A program made the translations under genes and the position numbers. This document shows positions 18,501 to 26,447 of a stretch of DNA of 64,000 nucleotides, piece by piece. The stretch's first letter is position 1, and the number at the start of each line of letters is the position of its first letter. The notes under the pieces are model-generated. The model had not been told where the DNA came from. It saw only the letters and a program-made list of their open reading frames with translations, and searched no databases. Source of the DNA: CAVPMN01 sp963706425 (GTDB lineage Bacteria > Actinomycetota > Acidimicrobiia > Acidimicrobiales > Acidimicrobilacustridaceae); NCBI GenBank assembly GCA_963706425.1, contig CAVPMN010000001.1, positions 558,001 to 622,000 on the forward strand, read 5' to 3'.

Positions 18501-19426
18501 ATCCAGTCGTTGTAGTTCGTGCGGGCACACGGGTCGGCGCGAATCACTCCTTCTGCGTCGGCGCACTCGTTACCCGTGTAACGGGAGAAAACCTGGACGG
18601 CGACGATCGATGCCTCCGGGGCGACGCTGACGTCACCCGCTGCGATGCCGGCCACGTGGGTGCCGTGGCTGCACTCGCCCGACGAGTAGGTACAGGGTGC
18701 GGCGGCGCCGGTGCCTGTCATGGTGGTGGCGCCGTTGGGACAGTTGCCCCGGAACGAGAAGCAGGCCTCGGCCACCACCCGGCCCGAGAAGAAGGGATGG
18801 GTGCGCTCGACGCCGGTGTCGAGCACGGCGACGGAGTAGCCCTGCCCCTTGTAGCCCGCAGCCTGGGCGGCGGTAGCGCCGACCAGCGGCACCGACTGCG
18901 TCAGCGTGGGCGCCGAGATGATGTCCTCCTCCACCCCGATGACGCCGGGCATGGTCCGCAGCCGCTCGAGCGCAGTCGCGTCGACCTCGAGGGCGATGGC
19001 GGGGATGAAGCGATACTCGCGAACGGTCTCGGCTGCGGTGCCGCGCAGCTGATCGAGCACCTCGTCCTGTGCCGACGCCACCACCGCTTCGGTGGCGGCG
19101 TCGGCCGCCGCGCTGCCGCCGCCCGCCGCCGGGGGCAGCGGAGCCTCGGCGTCGAGGTGCACGATGACGCGGACCGGGCCACCCGTCTCGGCGGCCTTGC
19201 CGACCAACTCGTCGACCTTGGCCGGATCGACGGCCGGCGGCTCCGGTGGGGCCGCGCCGTCGTCGGCCAACAGCGACGACACCAGCGCCTCGGCGCCCGC
19301 CGGACCCGCCGCCTCATCCTTCGGTGACGCGCTCGCCGGTGCCGGCAAGGCGCTCACCACCAGCAGCAGGCCCGCGACTGCGACCATCGTGCGCACCAGC
19401 ACCCGTCTCGAACCCGCCTTGCCCAC
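15563..19426 (-). CDS. Secreted subtilisin-family (S8) protease with three PPC domains and a triplicated C-terminal module
   Basis: A 1,287-residue exported serine protease. GTG 19424-19426 follows CGGGAGGGC and opens a signal peptide (VLVRTMVAVAGLLLVVSA...ASASP). An I9-type propeptide precedes the catalytic domain, which has Asp203 (VAVLDTGVE), His254 (HGTHVAG) and Ser428 (GTSMAAPHVAG). Three bacterial pre-peptidase C-terminal (PPC) domains follow (roughly nt 17945-16690), each with 'GEP.HAG..GG.SVWW.FTAP..G' and 'DTLL.VYTG'. Three copies of a module ending 'SVYNN.G.ADVVIDVVGYY' finish the protein (16680-15566). The same module ends the 49.2-51.8 kb propeller protein. It probably degrades extracellular protein while attached to the surface; attachment is inferred. 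The gene is intact. It ends one base after the GltB-like gene, convergently. Confidence 0.9.
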   Translation of the reverse strand: MGKAGSRRVLVRTMVAVAGLLLVVSALPAPASASPKDEAAGPAGAEALVSSLLADDGAAPPEPPAVDPAKVDELVGKAAETGGPVRVIVHLDAEAPLPPAAGGGSAAADAATEAVVASAQDEVLDQLRGTAAETVREYRFIPAIALEVDATALERLRTMPGVIGVEEDIISAPTLTQSVPLVGATAAQAAGYKGQGYSVAVLDTGVERTHPFFSGRVVAEACFSFRGNCPNGATTMTGTGAAAPCTYSSGECSHGTHVAGIAAGDVSVAPEASIVAVQVFSRYTGNECADAEGVIRADPCARTNYNDWIAGLDWLYGVRNTYNVAAANMSLGGGKYPSSCDNIVGAATVKKLSDVGIATVIAAGNDGYRDAVGFPGCISAAVTVSSSDKFDAVSSFSNISAITDVFAPGTSINSSVPGSSYGYKSGTSMAAPHVAGAWALMRQRFPAEINVATTLNRLTSTGLQITDSRAATTNYPAGTLTKPRIRLVEAMALTSTAPANDAFAAATSFTSTSPSPLVGSNVSATKQAGEPNHAGNAGGQSVWWTFTAPSAGTLTLSTEGSKRTDGVGLDTLLGVYTGSSVGGLTEVVANDDADQAAQKYWSTVSLEATAGTTYRVAVDGFRTTGGTVREGSIALGFTWTGSGTPLPANDDFASATTFTVGSASPLTGTNVGAGKETGEPNHAGFNGGRSVWWRFTAPTNGTMTLSTQGSEFDTLLAVYTGTAVGSLTTVGANDDFSSPERWSRLTFTATAGTTYRIAVDGYAGDDGPVTLAFTWSLGPLNDDFEAATTFALDDASPLVGTSVGAVKQTGEPDHAGFSGGRSVWWRFTAPTDGTVTLSTEGSSFDTMLAVYTGGSVNALTPVASNDDVPGEILGARWSRVSFAATAGTTYRIAIDGFNATSGSILLGFSWSAGVGSRFTPLAPVRVIDSRPGSQVGPYGAPWGTQSSRDVVVAGVAGVPADATAVALNVTVTGTTASSNLRIFPTGSGLPLVSSLNWQPGWTVPNAVTVKVGAGGQVSVYNNNGQADVVIDVVGYYRAGVGAGLVSGDPVRILDSRASSQVGPYSSPWTTQLIRDVTVAGANGVPANATAVALNVTATGTTASSHLRIFPKGSALPTASSLNWQAGWTIPNAVTVKVGTGGQVSVYNNSGRADVVIDVVGYFVDGAGASFHPLVPQRIQDSRPASQVGPYSTPWGGAESGDISLASRVPAAATNVLLNVTATGTTASSHLRIWPSGGSLPLVSSLNWRPQWTIANAVTAKIGGEGRISIYNNSGQADVIADLAGWYG
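15566..16680 (-). repeat. Three tandem about 360-bp repeats encoding the C-terminal module of the S8 protease
   Basis: Each unit encodes 'P.R..DSR..SQVGPY..PW', 'LNVT.TGTTASS.LRI', 'P..SSLNW...W...NAVT.K.G..G..S.YNN.G.ADV..D..G'. The units are still similar at DNA level (for example GTTGTTGTAGA on the plus strand recurs near 15610, 15983 and 16360), which marks a relatively recent or gene-converted triplication. Confidence 0.75.
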
Positions 19427-19480
19427 GCCGCCCTCCCGTTGGTCGGTCCCTAGACGCTGGACGACGACATCGGGCAACGT

Positions 19481-19945
19481 CTACCGCGGCTCGAGGACCA
19501 CTACTGGCGCCTCGGTCGTGCGTTGGCCGGCATAGCCGTCGAGCTCCGGCTCGACGGTCTGCCACAGCCGCCAGAGTCGCTCGCGCTCCTCACCCACCGC
19601 GGCGTGGGCGCGCACCGGGCGGGGCGACTCGCCCGACAGGCGAACGGTGGCGTCGGGGTTGGCTTCGAGGTTCAGCCACCACGCCGGCTGACCTTCCTGC
19701 CAACCGTTCATGGCCAGCACCACCAGGTTGGGGCCGTCGTCGATGTAGCCCACGATCACGCTGCGCTCACGCCCCGACTTGCGGCCGATGGTGGTGAGCC
19801 GGGCCGCGCCCCGACCGCGCTTGTTGGCGGGGGTCCACAGGAATCGACCACCACTGATCTTGTAGAGCGCCCGGTGCACCCGCCACGCCACGTGCACGAA
19901 CCATCGGGCCGGGATCTTCGGTGGTGGCGTGGCGTCGGTGTCCAT
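19481..19945 (-). CDS. F420-type nitroreductase family deazaflavin-dependent oxidoreductase (DDN-like)
   Basis: A 154-residue split-barrel protein of the deazaflavin-dependent nitroreductase family, whose members use reduced F420 (or a flavin) to reduce quinones and nitro compounds. Typical segments are present: LTTIGRKSGRERSVIVGY, PNLVVLAMNGW, PAWWLNLEANPDATVRL and the basic region RPVRAHAAV. The N-terminus ARWFVHVAWRVHRALYKISGG is an amphipathic helix seen in membrane-associated DDN proteins. The gene lies between two subtilase genes on the same strand, 17 bases after the calx-beta subtilase, with no Shine-Dalgarno. It is likely expressed as part of that transcript. Confidence 0.8.
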   Translation of the reverse strand: MDTDATPPPKIPARWFVHVAWRVHRALYKISGGRFLWTPANKRGRGAARLTTIGRKSGRERSVIVGYIDDGPNLVVLAMNGWQEGQPAWWLNLEANPDATVRLSGESPRPVRAHAAVGEERERLWRLWQTVEPELDGYAGQRTTEAPVVVLEPR

Positions 19946-19962
19946 CAGTCAGGTGCCGGCGA

Positions 19963-22027
19963 TCAGGTGTTCAGCGGTCCGTCGTCGTCGATGATGGTGA
20001 CGGTGCCCACCGAGCGGCCGATCGTGGCACCGGTGGCGTTCGACAGGGTGATCACCACGGTCTGGTCGCCGTCGACCGTCTCGTCGGCGTAGACGGGCAC
20101 GGTCACCGGCTTGTCCCGCTGGCCGGGCTTGAAGGTGAGCGTCTTGGTCTTCACCGCTTTGAAGTCGACCCCCTCGACCGCCGTGCCGGCGCTGAAGGTG
20201 ACCGTGACGGTGACCGTCTCGGTCGACACGTCCGACAGGTTCACCCACACCTTGGTGTTGTTCACGGAGGTGGGCTTCACCCGCTGGTCGCCCTCGACGA
20301 TCGAGGCGTCACCCACTGCGATCTGGGGAGGGCTGGCCACTGGGTCGTCGTCGAGGATGGTGGCCACGCCCGTTCCGCGGCTCACCGAGAAGCCACCGGT
20401 GGGGTTCGACAGCGTCACCTGGAACGTCTCGTCGCCTTCGATCGTCTGGTCGGGATAGACCAGCGCGGTCACGAACTTCACCGTGGGCGACTTGCCGGTG
20501 GCGAGCGCCGGCTTGAACGTGAGCGTGCCGATCTTGGCTTTGAAGTCGACGCCGTTGGTCGCCGCGGCGGGCGATCCGTCCTCGCCGATCGTGTACTGCA
20601 CGGTCGTGATGGCCGTGGCCGGTTCGGACAGCGTGACCGGGAACGTGATGCGCCGGGTCTTGCTGGCGTCGCTCTCGACGATGGTGGCGTCGCCGATCGC
20701 CACGCGCGGGCCGGAGGGCTGACGGGGTCAACGCGGCGGCCGCCGCCGCGCAGTCGATGCGCGGATAGGTGGCCAGTCCTCGGGTGACGGGCACGCCGGT
20801 GGTCTCGAGCGCCGACTCGATGGCGGCCACGCTGGCCGCCGGCGCCGCCTCCTTCAGCAACGCCACGCAGCCCGCCACCGTGGGACTCGACATGCTGGTG
20901 CCCGACGCCGTGAACAGGCCGCCGCCGATGGCGTCGGAGATGACGTTGTTGCCGGGGGCGAGCACATCGGTGGTGGTGCTCGTGTTCGAGAACGAGGTCA
21001 CCGCGTCGGCGGTGTTGGTCGCCCCCACCGACACGACACCCGACAGACACGCAGGAGCCGACATCGACGTCGTCGAACCGTTGTTGGCTGCCGAGGCCAC
21101 CGCCATCACGCCCTGGGCGGCGAGGTTGTCGACCACCGCGTCGGCCGCCATGAGCCACGAGGTGGCCGCGTCGCAGTCGCCCGCGAACAGCGCGTTGGTG
21201 CCGAGGCTCATGTTGATCACGTCGACGCCGTACTGCGGGTTGTTGGCGATGAAGTCGAGGGCGGCGGTGATCTCCGCGAACGTGTAGAAGCAGCCCGAAT
21301 AGCCACAGTTGTCGGTGACCTTGATGGCCAGGATGTCGGCATCTGGCGCCACGCCCACCGAGCTGACCACGCCGTCAGAGGTGACGATGCCGGTGACGTG
21401 CGTGCCGTGGCCGGCGTCGTCCTCGGCCGCGCCGGCACCGCTCTGGCGAGCCGTGCCGTTGGGGCAGAAGCCTCCGGCGAAGTCCTCACCGAAGCACTCC
21501 TCGTGCACGACCGCTCCGGCCAGATCGGGATGGTCGGTGTCGTGACCCGTGTCGAGCACGGCCACGGTGATGCCCTCGCCGGTGATGCCTTCCGTCTGGA
21601 GATCGTCGGCGCTGATGATCGGCACGCTGTTGGCCAGCGACCCGGTGCCCGCCCCGAGGTTGAGATCGACCTGGCGCACACCCGGGAGCTCGGCCAGCCG
21701 GCGCAGCGCGTCGTCGGAGTCGACCTGGGCGGTGAACGCCGGCACGGTCTGGAAGCGACGCACATCCTGCACGTCGCCGCCGAGCTCGTCGATCACCTCG
21801 TCCTGGGCCTCCGCCGCCGAGGCCCGCAGCGCGGCGGGGTCGTCCTGGGGCTGGTGCCCCTCGAGCATCACGAACACCTCGACCGGGTCACCTTCGCCCA
21901 CCGCCTGGGCCACCCCGGCGCCCACGTTGTCGAGCGGCTGGGCCGCGACCGGCCCGGCGCCGGTGACCACGCTCGATGCGATGGCCACGAGCAGGGCCAA
22001 GGTTCCGCCGACGATCCGTGCCTTCAT
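19963..22027 (-). CDS. Secreted subtilisin-family (S8) protease with two Calx-beta domains (frameshifted)
   Basis: Exported protease of about 688 residues when the frame is repaired. ATG 22025-22027 follows GGGAGCAC. A signal peptide (ARIVGGTLALLVAIASSVV) and an I9-like propeptide (VEVFVMLEG...EVIDELGGDV) precede the catalytic domain with Asp159 (VAVLDTGHD), His207 (HGTHVTG) and Ser378 (GTSMSSPTVAG). Two Calx-beta repeats follow ('GDATIVE.D', 'VTLSNPTGG', 'GVATILDDD'; then 'GDASIVEGD', 'VTLSNATGA', 'GTVTIIDDD'); such domains often bind Ca2+. The frame breaks at about 20703-20716 (one extra base in the CCGGCCCGCGCG tract), exactly between the protease and the first Calx-beta. Paralogous to, but not a duplicate of, the neighbouring 1,287-residue protease. 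Confidence 0.85.
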
Positions 22028-22155
22028 GAGGTGTGCTCCCGCGCTCTCGACCGCTGTTGGCAGCGGTGGGTTGGCCTTGGCCCGAGGGGCGAGCGTAACG
22101 CGCTACTCCGCACCGGCAGTGCACCGACGGGCCGCGCCGGCGCGACACTGGGCCC

Positions 22156-22509
22156 ATGTCAGCAGCAGACATCGACGCCTACCTCGCCGAGGTGGACGAG
22201 CCCAAGCGGTCGACGCTCGAAGCGCTGCGGCGCACCATCGTCGAGCTGCAGCCCGATGCCGAGCAGACCATCTCCTACGGCACGCCCGCCTTCAAGGTGA
22301 ACGGCAAGGCCATCGCCGGGTTCGCCGCCTTCAAGAGCCATCTGAGCTACCTGCCCCACAGCAGCAACGTGCTCACAACGCTGGGTGACGACCTCGCCGA
22401 CTACCAGACCTCGAAGGGCGCGTTGCGCTTCGCGGTCGACCAGCCGCTACCAAAGACGCTCGTCGAGAAGCTGATCGACGTGCGCCTGCGCGAGCTCGGC
22501 ATCGACTGA
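22156..22509 (+). CDS. DUF1801 / YdhG-like iron-chaperone family protein
   Basis: A 117-residue small protein of the YdhG/YobT (frataxin-like fold, DUF1801) family. Recognisable parts: IDAYLAEVDEPKRSTLEALR, AEQTISYGTPAFKVNGKAIAG, FAAFKSHLSYLPHS and KGALRFAVDQPLPKTLVEKL. Bacillus members have been called iron chaperones, though the evidence is limited, so the role is tentative. GACACT lies six bases before the ATG with no Shine-Dalgarno, giving another leaderless start. It is divergent from the S8/Calx-beta gene and convergent with the MBL hydrolase. Confidence 0.8.
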   Translation: MSAADIDAYLAEVDEPKRSTLEALRRTIVELQPDAEQTISYGTPAFKVNGKAIAGFAAFKSHLSYLPHSSNVLTTLGDDLADYQTSKGALRFAVDQPLPKTLVEKLIDVRLRELGID

Positions 22510-22513
22510 GGCG

Positions 22514-23578
22514 CTAGCCGGTGGCTGCGTCGGGGTCGGGCGCGCTGAGCCGATACTGCGTGCCGACCACGCTCGGCCCGTAGCGCCCGCCGGCGAACCG
22601 CTCGGCCAGCGCCGCCTTGGCCCGCCATCCCGTGCAGTGGCCGGGGGCGATCACCGTCGGATCGATCCGCTCGGCCAGGTCGCGCACGGTCGCTTCGATG
22701 CGATCCTCCATGGCGCCACCGGCCAGGTGATAGCCGCCGAGCACCACGTCGATCGGTCGACCGGCGAACTGCGCCTGCGCGCCGAGGCAGGCGTTGACGA
22801 TGCCGGCGTGCGAGCAGGCCGACAGCACGGTGACACCGCGACCGGCGACATCGGCGGCAAGAAAGCGCTCGTCCATGATGAGCGGATCGGCCACCGCGAC
22901 GCCCTCGTTGATGCTGTGATGGCCGACCAGGCCGTTCTCGTAGCTGGTGACCCGGTCGATGGCGCCGCTGGCGAAGAAGAACCCGTCGCCGATCAGGTGC
23001 GCAGCGGCGTGGGTTTCGACCACCCCACCGGCATCGGCCATAGCGGCGAAGGTCGGCTCGGCCGGCAGCGTCACCAACGTGCCGGGCACGGCTTCGACGC
23101 CCCGTTGGTCGGGACGGTCGGGATGCAGGTCGACGACCACCGGTGGCCGGCCCGCCGCGGCCCGGGCCTCGGCGATCGCCTCGACCGCCGCCGGCAGGGC
23201 CCCGCTGTGGTCCCAGTGCCAGTGCGAGAGGAACACCACCTCGATGGCGGCCAAGTCGACATGTAGCCGGGCCGCGTTGTCGAGCCACACGTCGCCATAC
23301 GGACCGGCGTCGAAGAGCACCGAGTGCACCTCGTCGCCCACCCGACCCTCGGCCAGCACCGAGAAGCCGTGACAGGCCACGCACAGCTGGTCGAACACGT
23401 CGAAGCACGCGTGCCCGCTCGCCAGCGTGGTGGGGACCGTGCGCCCGAGGTGCCCGATCATCTCGGGATGTTGCGGCACACCCTGGTCGATGCTCGACAG
23501 GGTGTCGGTCTCGTTGTCGACGATGACGGTGAGGGTCAGCTCGTCGAGCACGCGGGACGGCGTCGGGGTGGCATCCAT
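22514..23578 (-). CDS. MBL-fold metallohydrolase
   Basis: A 354-residue metallo-beta-lactamase-fold hydrolase of the type grouped with 7,8-dihydropterin-6-yl-methyl-4-(beta-D-ribofuranosyl)aminobenzene 5'-phosphate synthase-like proteins. It has the full zinc motif LSHWHWDHSG, a second ligand region SACSHAGIVNA, and late DVVLGGYHLAGG and VIAPGHCTGW. The N-terminal TLTVIVDNETDTL and HGFSVLAE also match that group. The reaction is unknown here. The start ATG 23576-23578 has no clear ribosome site. It has no obvious operon partner. Confidence 0.78.
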   Translation of the reverse strand: MDATPTPSRVLDELTLTVIVDNETDTLSSIDQGVPQHPEMIGHLGRTVPTTLASGHACFDVFDQLCVACHGFSVLAEGRVGDEVHSVLFDAGPYGDVWLDNAARLHVDLAAIEVVFLSHWHWDHSGALPAAVEAIAEARAAAGRPPVVVDLHPDRPDQRGVEAVPGTLVTLPAEPTFAAMADAGGVVETHAAAHLIGDGFFFASGAIDRVTSYENGLVGHHSINEGVAVADPLIMDERFLAADVAGRGVTVLSACSHAGIVNACLGAQAQFAGRPIDVVLGGYHLAGGAMEDRIEATVRDLAERIDPTVIAPGHCTGWRAKAALAERFAGGRYGPSVVGTQYRLSAPDPDAATG

Positions 23579-23618
23579 CCGGCCATCATCGCCCGACCGA
23601 CGAAGGTGCGCCGACTCG

Positions 23619-23930
23619 TCAGTCGGCGGTGACGATTCCAGGTGGCGGCGAGCCTTTCGCCACTTCCCATCCGGCCGCGGCGAAGCGTTGGCTCACGAGG
23701 CGGCCGATGCTGGCGCCCACACCCGCAGCCACCGCCCAGGTGACGGCCTCCGACCAGCCGATGCGCCGGTCGGCAGGGTTGAGCGGGGGCTCGTGGCCCG
23801 ACCTGATCACCTTCGGCCACAAGGCCTGAAGGACGCGTCGGGTGATGACCGCACCGGCCACGCCGGTCAACGCCGACACCACCTTCCACTGCACGTCGTC
23901 TGACCGGACCTGCTCACCCACCGAAGCCAT
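23619..23930 (-). CDS. DUF4235 family small membrane protein
   Basis: A 103-residue actinobacterial DUF4235 protein. It shows the usual pattern VQWKVVSALTGVAGAVITRRV, LWPKV, PLNPADRRIGWSEAVTWAVAAGVGA and VSQRFAAAGWE, giving two hydrophobic helices with a short polar loop. The role is unknown; members are often in stress-linked loci. It follows the small HTH gene by about ten bases on the same strand, and so may be the last gene of the sigma-factor transcript. TAGGGA lies seven bases upstream of its ATG, so an internal leaderless start is also possible. Confidence 0.72.
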   Translation of the reverse strand: MASVGEQVRSDDVQWKVVSALTGVAGAVITRRVLQALWPKVIRSGHEPPLNPADRRIGWSEAVTWAVAAGVGASIGRLVSQRFAAAGWEVAKGSPPPGIVTAD

Positions 23931-23940
23931 GTCGGCGTCC

Positions 23941-24243
23941 CTACCCGGTCGAGCGTGACCTCGAACCCCTCGACGCGTTCGACCCCGTCATCTCGGCCCG
24001 GAGCGCCGGCGGGCAGGCCGACCACGGCACGGCACCCGATTCGACGGCGGCGAGCTGATCGCCGGTCAGCCCCACCAGGGTGGCGAACTCACGGCGGCCG
24101 AGATGCCGCAGGCCTCGAGCGGCCAGCGCAGCGGCGGCGGTGTCGGGGTGTCGCGCTCCCCCGGTCCGCAGCCGCTCCGCGAGCCGCTCGCGCAGTCCGT
24201 CGAGGTCGGCCGACCAGCCCGACGGCGCTGGTGAGTCGCTCAT
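23941..24243 (-). CDS. Small HTH-like protein coupled to the ECF-like sigma gene
   Basis: No family recognised. The 100-residue product has a helical N-terminus (DLDGLRERLAERLRTG) and a likely helix-turn-helix HLGRREFATLVGLTGDQLAAVE (about residues 47-68) resembling an Xre/Cro-type fold, and ends in a short Arg/Ser-rich tail. Its ATG overlaps the stop of the sigma-like gene (ATGA), so the two are translationally coupled. It could be a DNA-binding partner, or an anti-sigma-like modulator without a membrane segment. Composition and codon use match the neighbours. Confidence 0.6.
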   Translation of the reverse strand: MSDSPAPSGWSADLDGLRERLAERLRTGGARHPDTAAAALAARGLRHLGRREFATLVGLTGDQLAAVESGAVPWSACPPALRAEMTGSNASRGSRSRSTG

Positions 24244-24962
24244 GCGACCAGCTCCGACACCTGCTCACCACTCGACACCGGACGCGACCCCGCACGCGAC
24301 ACCGAACGGCGGCCGGTGATCCACGGCAGGTCGGCCAGCTCGGCGAAGTAGGGATCGCCCTCGGCCAGCACCTTCAGCTTGTTGCGCACCCGCTTGTCGA
24401 TCTGGCGCACGTTGGCGGGCGTGAGCCCGAACATGGCGCCGACCGTGTGCGCCGGCGAGCGATCGCCCGCGGCGGACTGACGGCGATACTCGATGTGCAC
24501 CTCACGATGGCGGTCGGTGCACACGATGTTGGCCAGTGCCTGACGCAACAGGTCGACGACCGGGTCGGCCCCGAGATCCTCGAGACCGACCTCGGTCGTC
24601 TCCGCCGCCCAGTGGCGATCGGTGGCCAGGTCGAGCCGGTCGAGCTCGACGTCGGCGCGGGCGTGGCCGATGTGGTCGGCGACCAGCTTGGCGATGCCGC
24701 GCGCCGCCCAGTTCCACGGCAGCGCTCCGCCGGGCCGCCACGCCCCGGCATGGGCCTGCAGGAAGAAGGCGACGTCGAGCACCAGCCCGCCGACCTCGTC
24801 GGGGTCGGCCGCCAGGTCGCGCCGGTTGAGCGTGCGCAGATGATGGCGAACGACGCCGGCCAGGCGGTCGCCGTGCTTCTCGATGAACGGGACGACCATC
24901 GCCAGGTCGTCGGCCATGACGGCCATCTCCCTGGCGAGCTCGTCATGATCGATGGTGCTCAT
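24240..24962 (-). CDS. ECF-like sigma factor (divergent)
   Basis: A 240-residue protein with the layout of an ECF sigma factor. A region-2-like segment reads DPDEVGGLVLDVAFFLQAHA, then LPWNWAARGIAKLVADHI (about residues 50-100), matching the 'AEDL.Q..F...W' and 'W...IA.N...D..R' pattern. A region-4-like helix-turn-helix reads VGAMFGLTPANVRQIDKRVRN (about 175-195). Region 2 is poorly conserved in the -10 recognition helix, so it may be a regulator derived from a sigma factor. ATG 24960-24962 follows GAGAGGAG. The B12 sensor lies upstream on the same strand and a small HTH gene overlaps its end. I rate the sigma assignment as probable, not certain. Confidence 0.55.
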   Translation of the reverse strand: MSTIDHDELAREMAVMADDLAMVVPFIEKHGDRLAGVVRHHLRTLNRRDLAADPDEVGGLVLDVAFFLQAHAGAWRPGGALPWNWAARGIAKLVADHIGHARADVELDRLDLATDRHWAAETTEVGLEDLGADPVVDLLRQALANIVCTDRHREVHIEYRRQSAAGDRSPAHTVGAMFGLTPANVRQIDKRVRNKLKVLAEGDPYFAELADLPWITGRRSVSRAGSRPVSSGEQVSELVA

Positions 24963-25111
24963 GGGTCGGTGGGCTCCTCTCAGCCGATGGCCCCGGTGCG
25001 GTCTCGGCCACTGCGTGGCAGAGCCGTGCGGGGATCTGTGATCAGGCTGACAGGAGGGTGTGACGAGAAACATGCGTGTAGTTCGCGTCGTTCGATCGCA
25101 ACGCGTCGGCG

Positions 25112-25141
25112 GCACGAGCACGAGCACGAGCACGAGCACGA
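25112..25141. repeat. Hexanucleotide tandem repeat (CACGAG)n
   Basis: Four full copies of CACGAG plus a partial one lie in the 234-base gap between the B12 sensor and the ECF-like gene. The tract sits about 150 bases upstream of the sigma ATG, in its probable promoter region. A length-variable tract here could change promoter spacing, but this is speculation. Confidence 0.6.
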
Positions 25142-25196
25142 TGGTGAAGCAGGCAGGAGCGTCACCAGGTGACGCTGCGCACCGCCATGGACGGCA

Positions 25197-26210
25197 TCAT
25201 GACGTCGGCCGCTGGGCGGCATCGACGAGGTCGCCCAAGGCCGGGTCGACCTGTGCTGCGGCGTCGGAGAGGGCGGCTAGGAGATCATCGACCGGCAGAG
25301 CCCGGCCGGTCTGACTCTCGACCAGGCTCGACAGCCACCCAGCCTGGTCGGACAGGACCGCCGCATCGTCGAGATAGACGGCGACGGCGAGTGTGTCCAC
25401 CAGTTCCTCGATCACCGCCACGAGCCGGCCGCGCTCGGGGTCTGCCTGCTGAACATCGCCGGGGACGGCGTCGCAGACGGCTCGGACGATCGAGGCCCGA
25501 TCGGTGGCCAGAATCCCGACCGATGCGGACTCCGCCTCCGCCCCCTGCTCAGCTTGCTCGACGTCGGGTTGCCAGGTCTGCATGACGTCGGTGACGGCCG
25601 AGAGCCTCGGGGCATAGGCATCCGCCCCGATCCGCTGCCACCGGTCGGGGTGTCCGTTGAAGGCGCGACCGCCGACGATCACGGGGATCCCCGAACGGTG
25701 GCCTGCGGCGACACACGCGCGCGCGCCGAGCAACTTGGCCGGGCGGGTACACGACACCAACAGCGCGTCGGGCGCAACGGACTCGAGGTAGCCGGCCAGG
25801 TCGTCCGCCGGCACCGAGGTCCCGAGGAACACCGCGCGATACCCCTCGTAGGAGAGCAGAGCGCTGGCCATGCGGGCGGGCAACGTGTGGCTGTCGCCCT
25901 CGGCGCACACCACCACGACGAGCTCGGCGTCTGCCGGTTGGTCGAACGCGCCCGCCAGCATCGAGACGAGGGTCTCGACCGCTGCGGTGGAGACGTGCTC
26001 CTCCGAGATGCTCGAGTCGCCGGACGCCCAGCGTCGGCCGGACTCCCACTGGATGGGAGCCAGCACCTCGTCGACGATCATCGGCAGCGGGTAGCCGTCG
26101 TCCATCAGGCGCAGCACCAACCGGTAGGCCAGCCCGGCATCGCCTTCGCGCAGGGCGGCCATGGTGCCCAGTCGGGCCACGGTCAGGTCGTCGTCGGTCA
26201 CGGGCTGCAT
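25197..26210 (-). CDS. Cobalamin-binding sensor protein with CarH-type W-x9-EH motif, no DNA-binding domain
   Basis: A 337-residue protein whose residues about 5-210 match the B12-binding part of the CarH/LitR photoreceptors and methionine-synthase-type domains. A helical cap carries W61-x9-E71-H72 (RRWASGDSSISEEH), the motif that senses adenosylcobalamin photolysis in CarH. The Rossmann part has EGDSHTLPA (D106-x-H108, the lower-ligand position, with Pro for the usual Gly), FLGTSVPADDLAGYL and PVIVGGRAF. The MerR domain that CarH has in front is absent. The last 110 residues are acidic, helical and unassigned. A signalling role (light, B12 or redox) is likely; the output partner is unknown but may be the ECF-like sigma encoded downstream. 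Confidence 0.7.
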   Translation of the reverse strand: MQPVTDDDLTVARLGTMAALREGDAGLAYRLVLRLMDDGYPLPMIVDEVLAPIQWESGRRWASGDSSISEEHVSTAAVETLVSMLAGAFDQPADAELVVVVCAEGDSHTLPARMASALLSYEGYRAVFLGTSVPADDLAGYLESVAPDALLVSCTRPAKLLGARACVAAGHRSGIPVIVGGRAFNGHPDRWQRIGADAYAPRLSAVTDVMQTWQPDVEQAEQGAEAESASVGILATDRASIVRAVCDAVPGDVQQADPERGRLVAVIEELVDTLAVAVYLDDAAVLSDQAGWLSSLVESQTGRALPVDDLLAALSDAAAQVDPALGDLVDAAQRPTS

Positions 26211-26447
26211 CCTGTTCCAGGACGGCCGAGCTGGCCAGTCGTTGCCGCTCCCAGCCGTCGCGAGCAGGCCACATGGTGGAGCCCCACCACCTCGCCCATG
26301 TGCGTCTGCTCCTCGACGAACCGGTCGGCCTCGCAGAGGAACGAGCGCCTACTTGTTCGACATCGAGGCTCGCTGTGGCCACCATTGGCTGACCACCGCG
26401 GACCACGCCGACCGACAGTTCGCGACCGAGAACGGGGGAGAGCACCG

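Noticed and set aside
25112..25141. CRISPR or origin iterons
   Set aside because: Only a simple six-base repeat; no spacers, DnaA boxes or AT-rich block.
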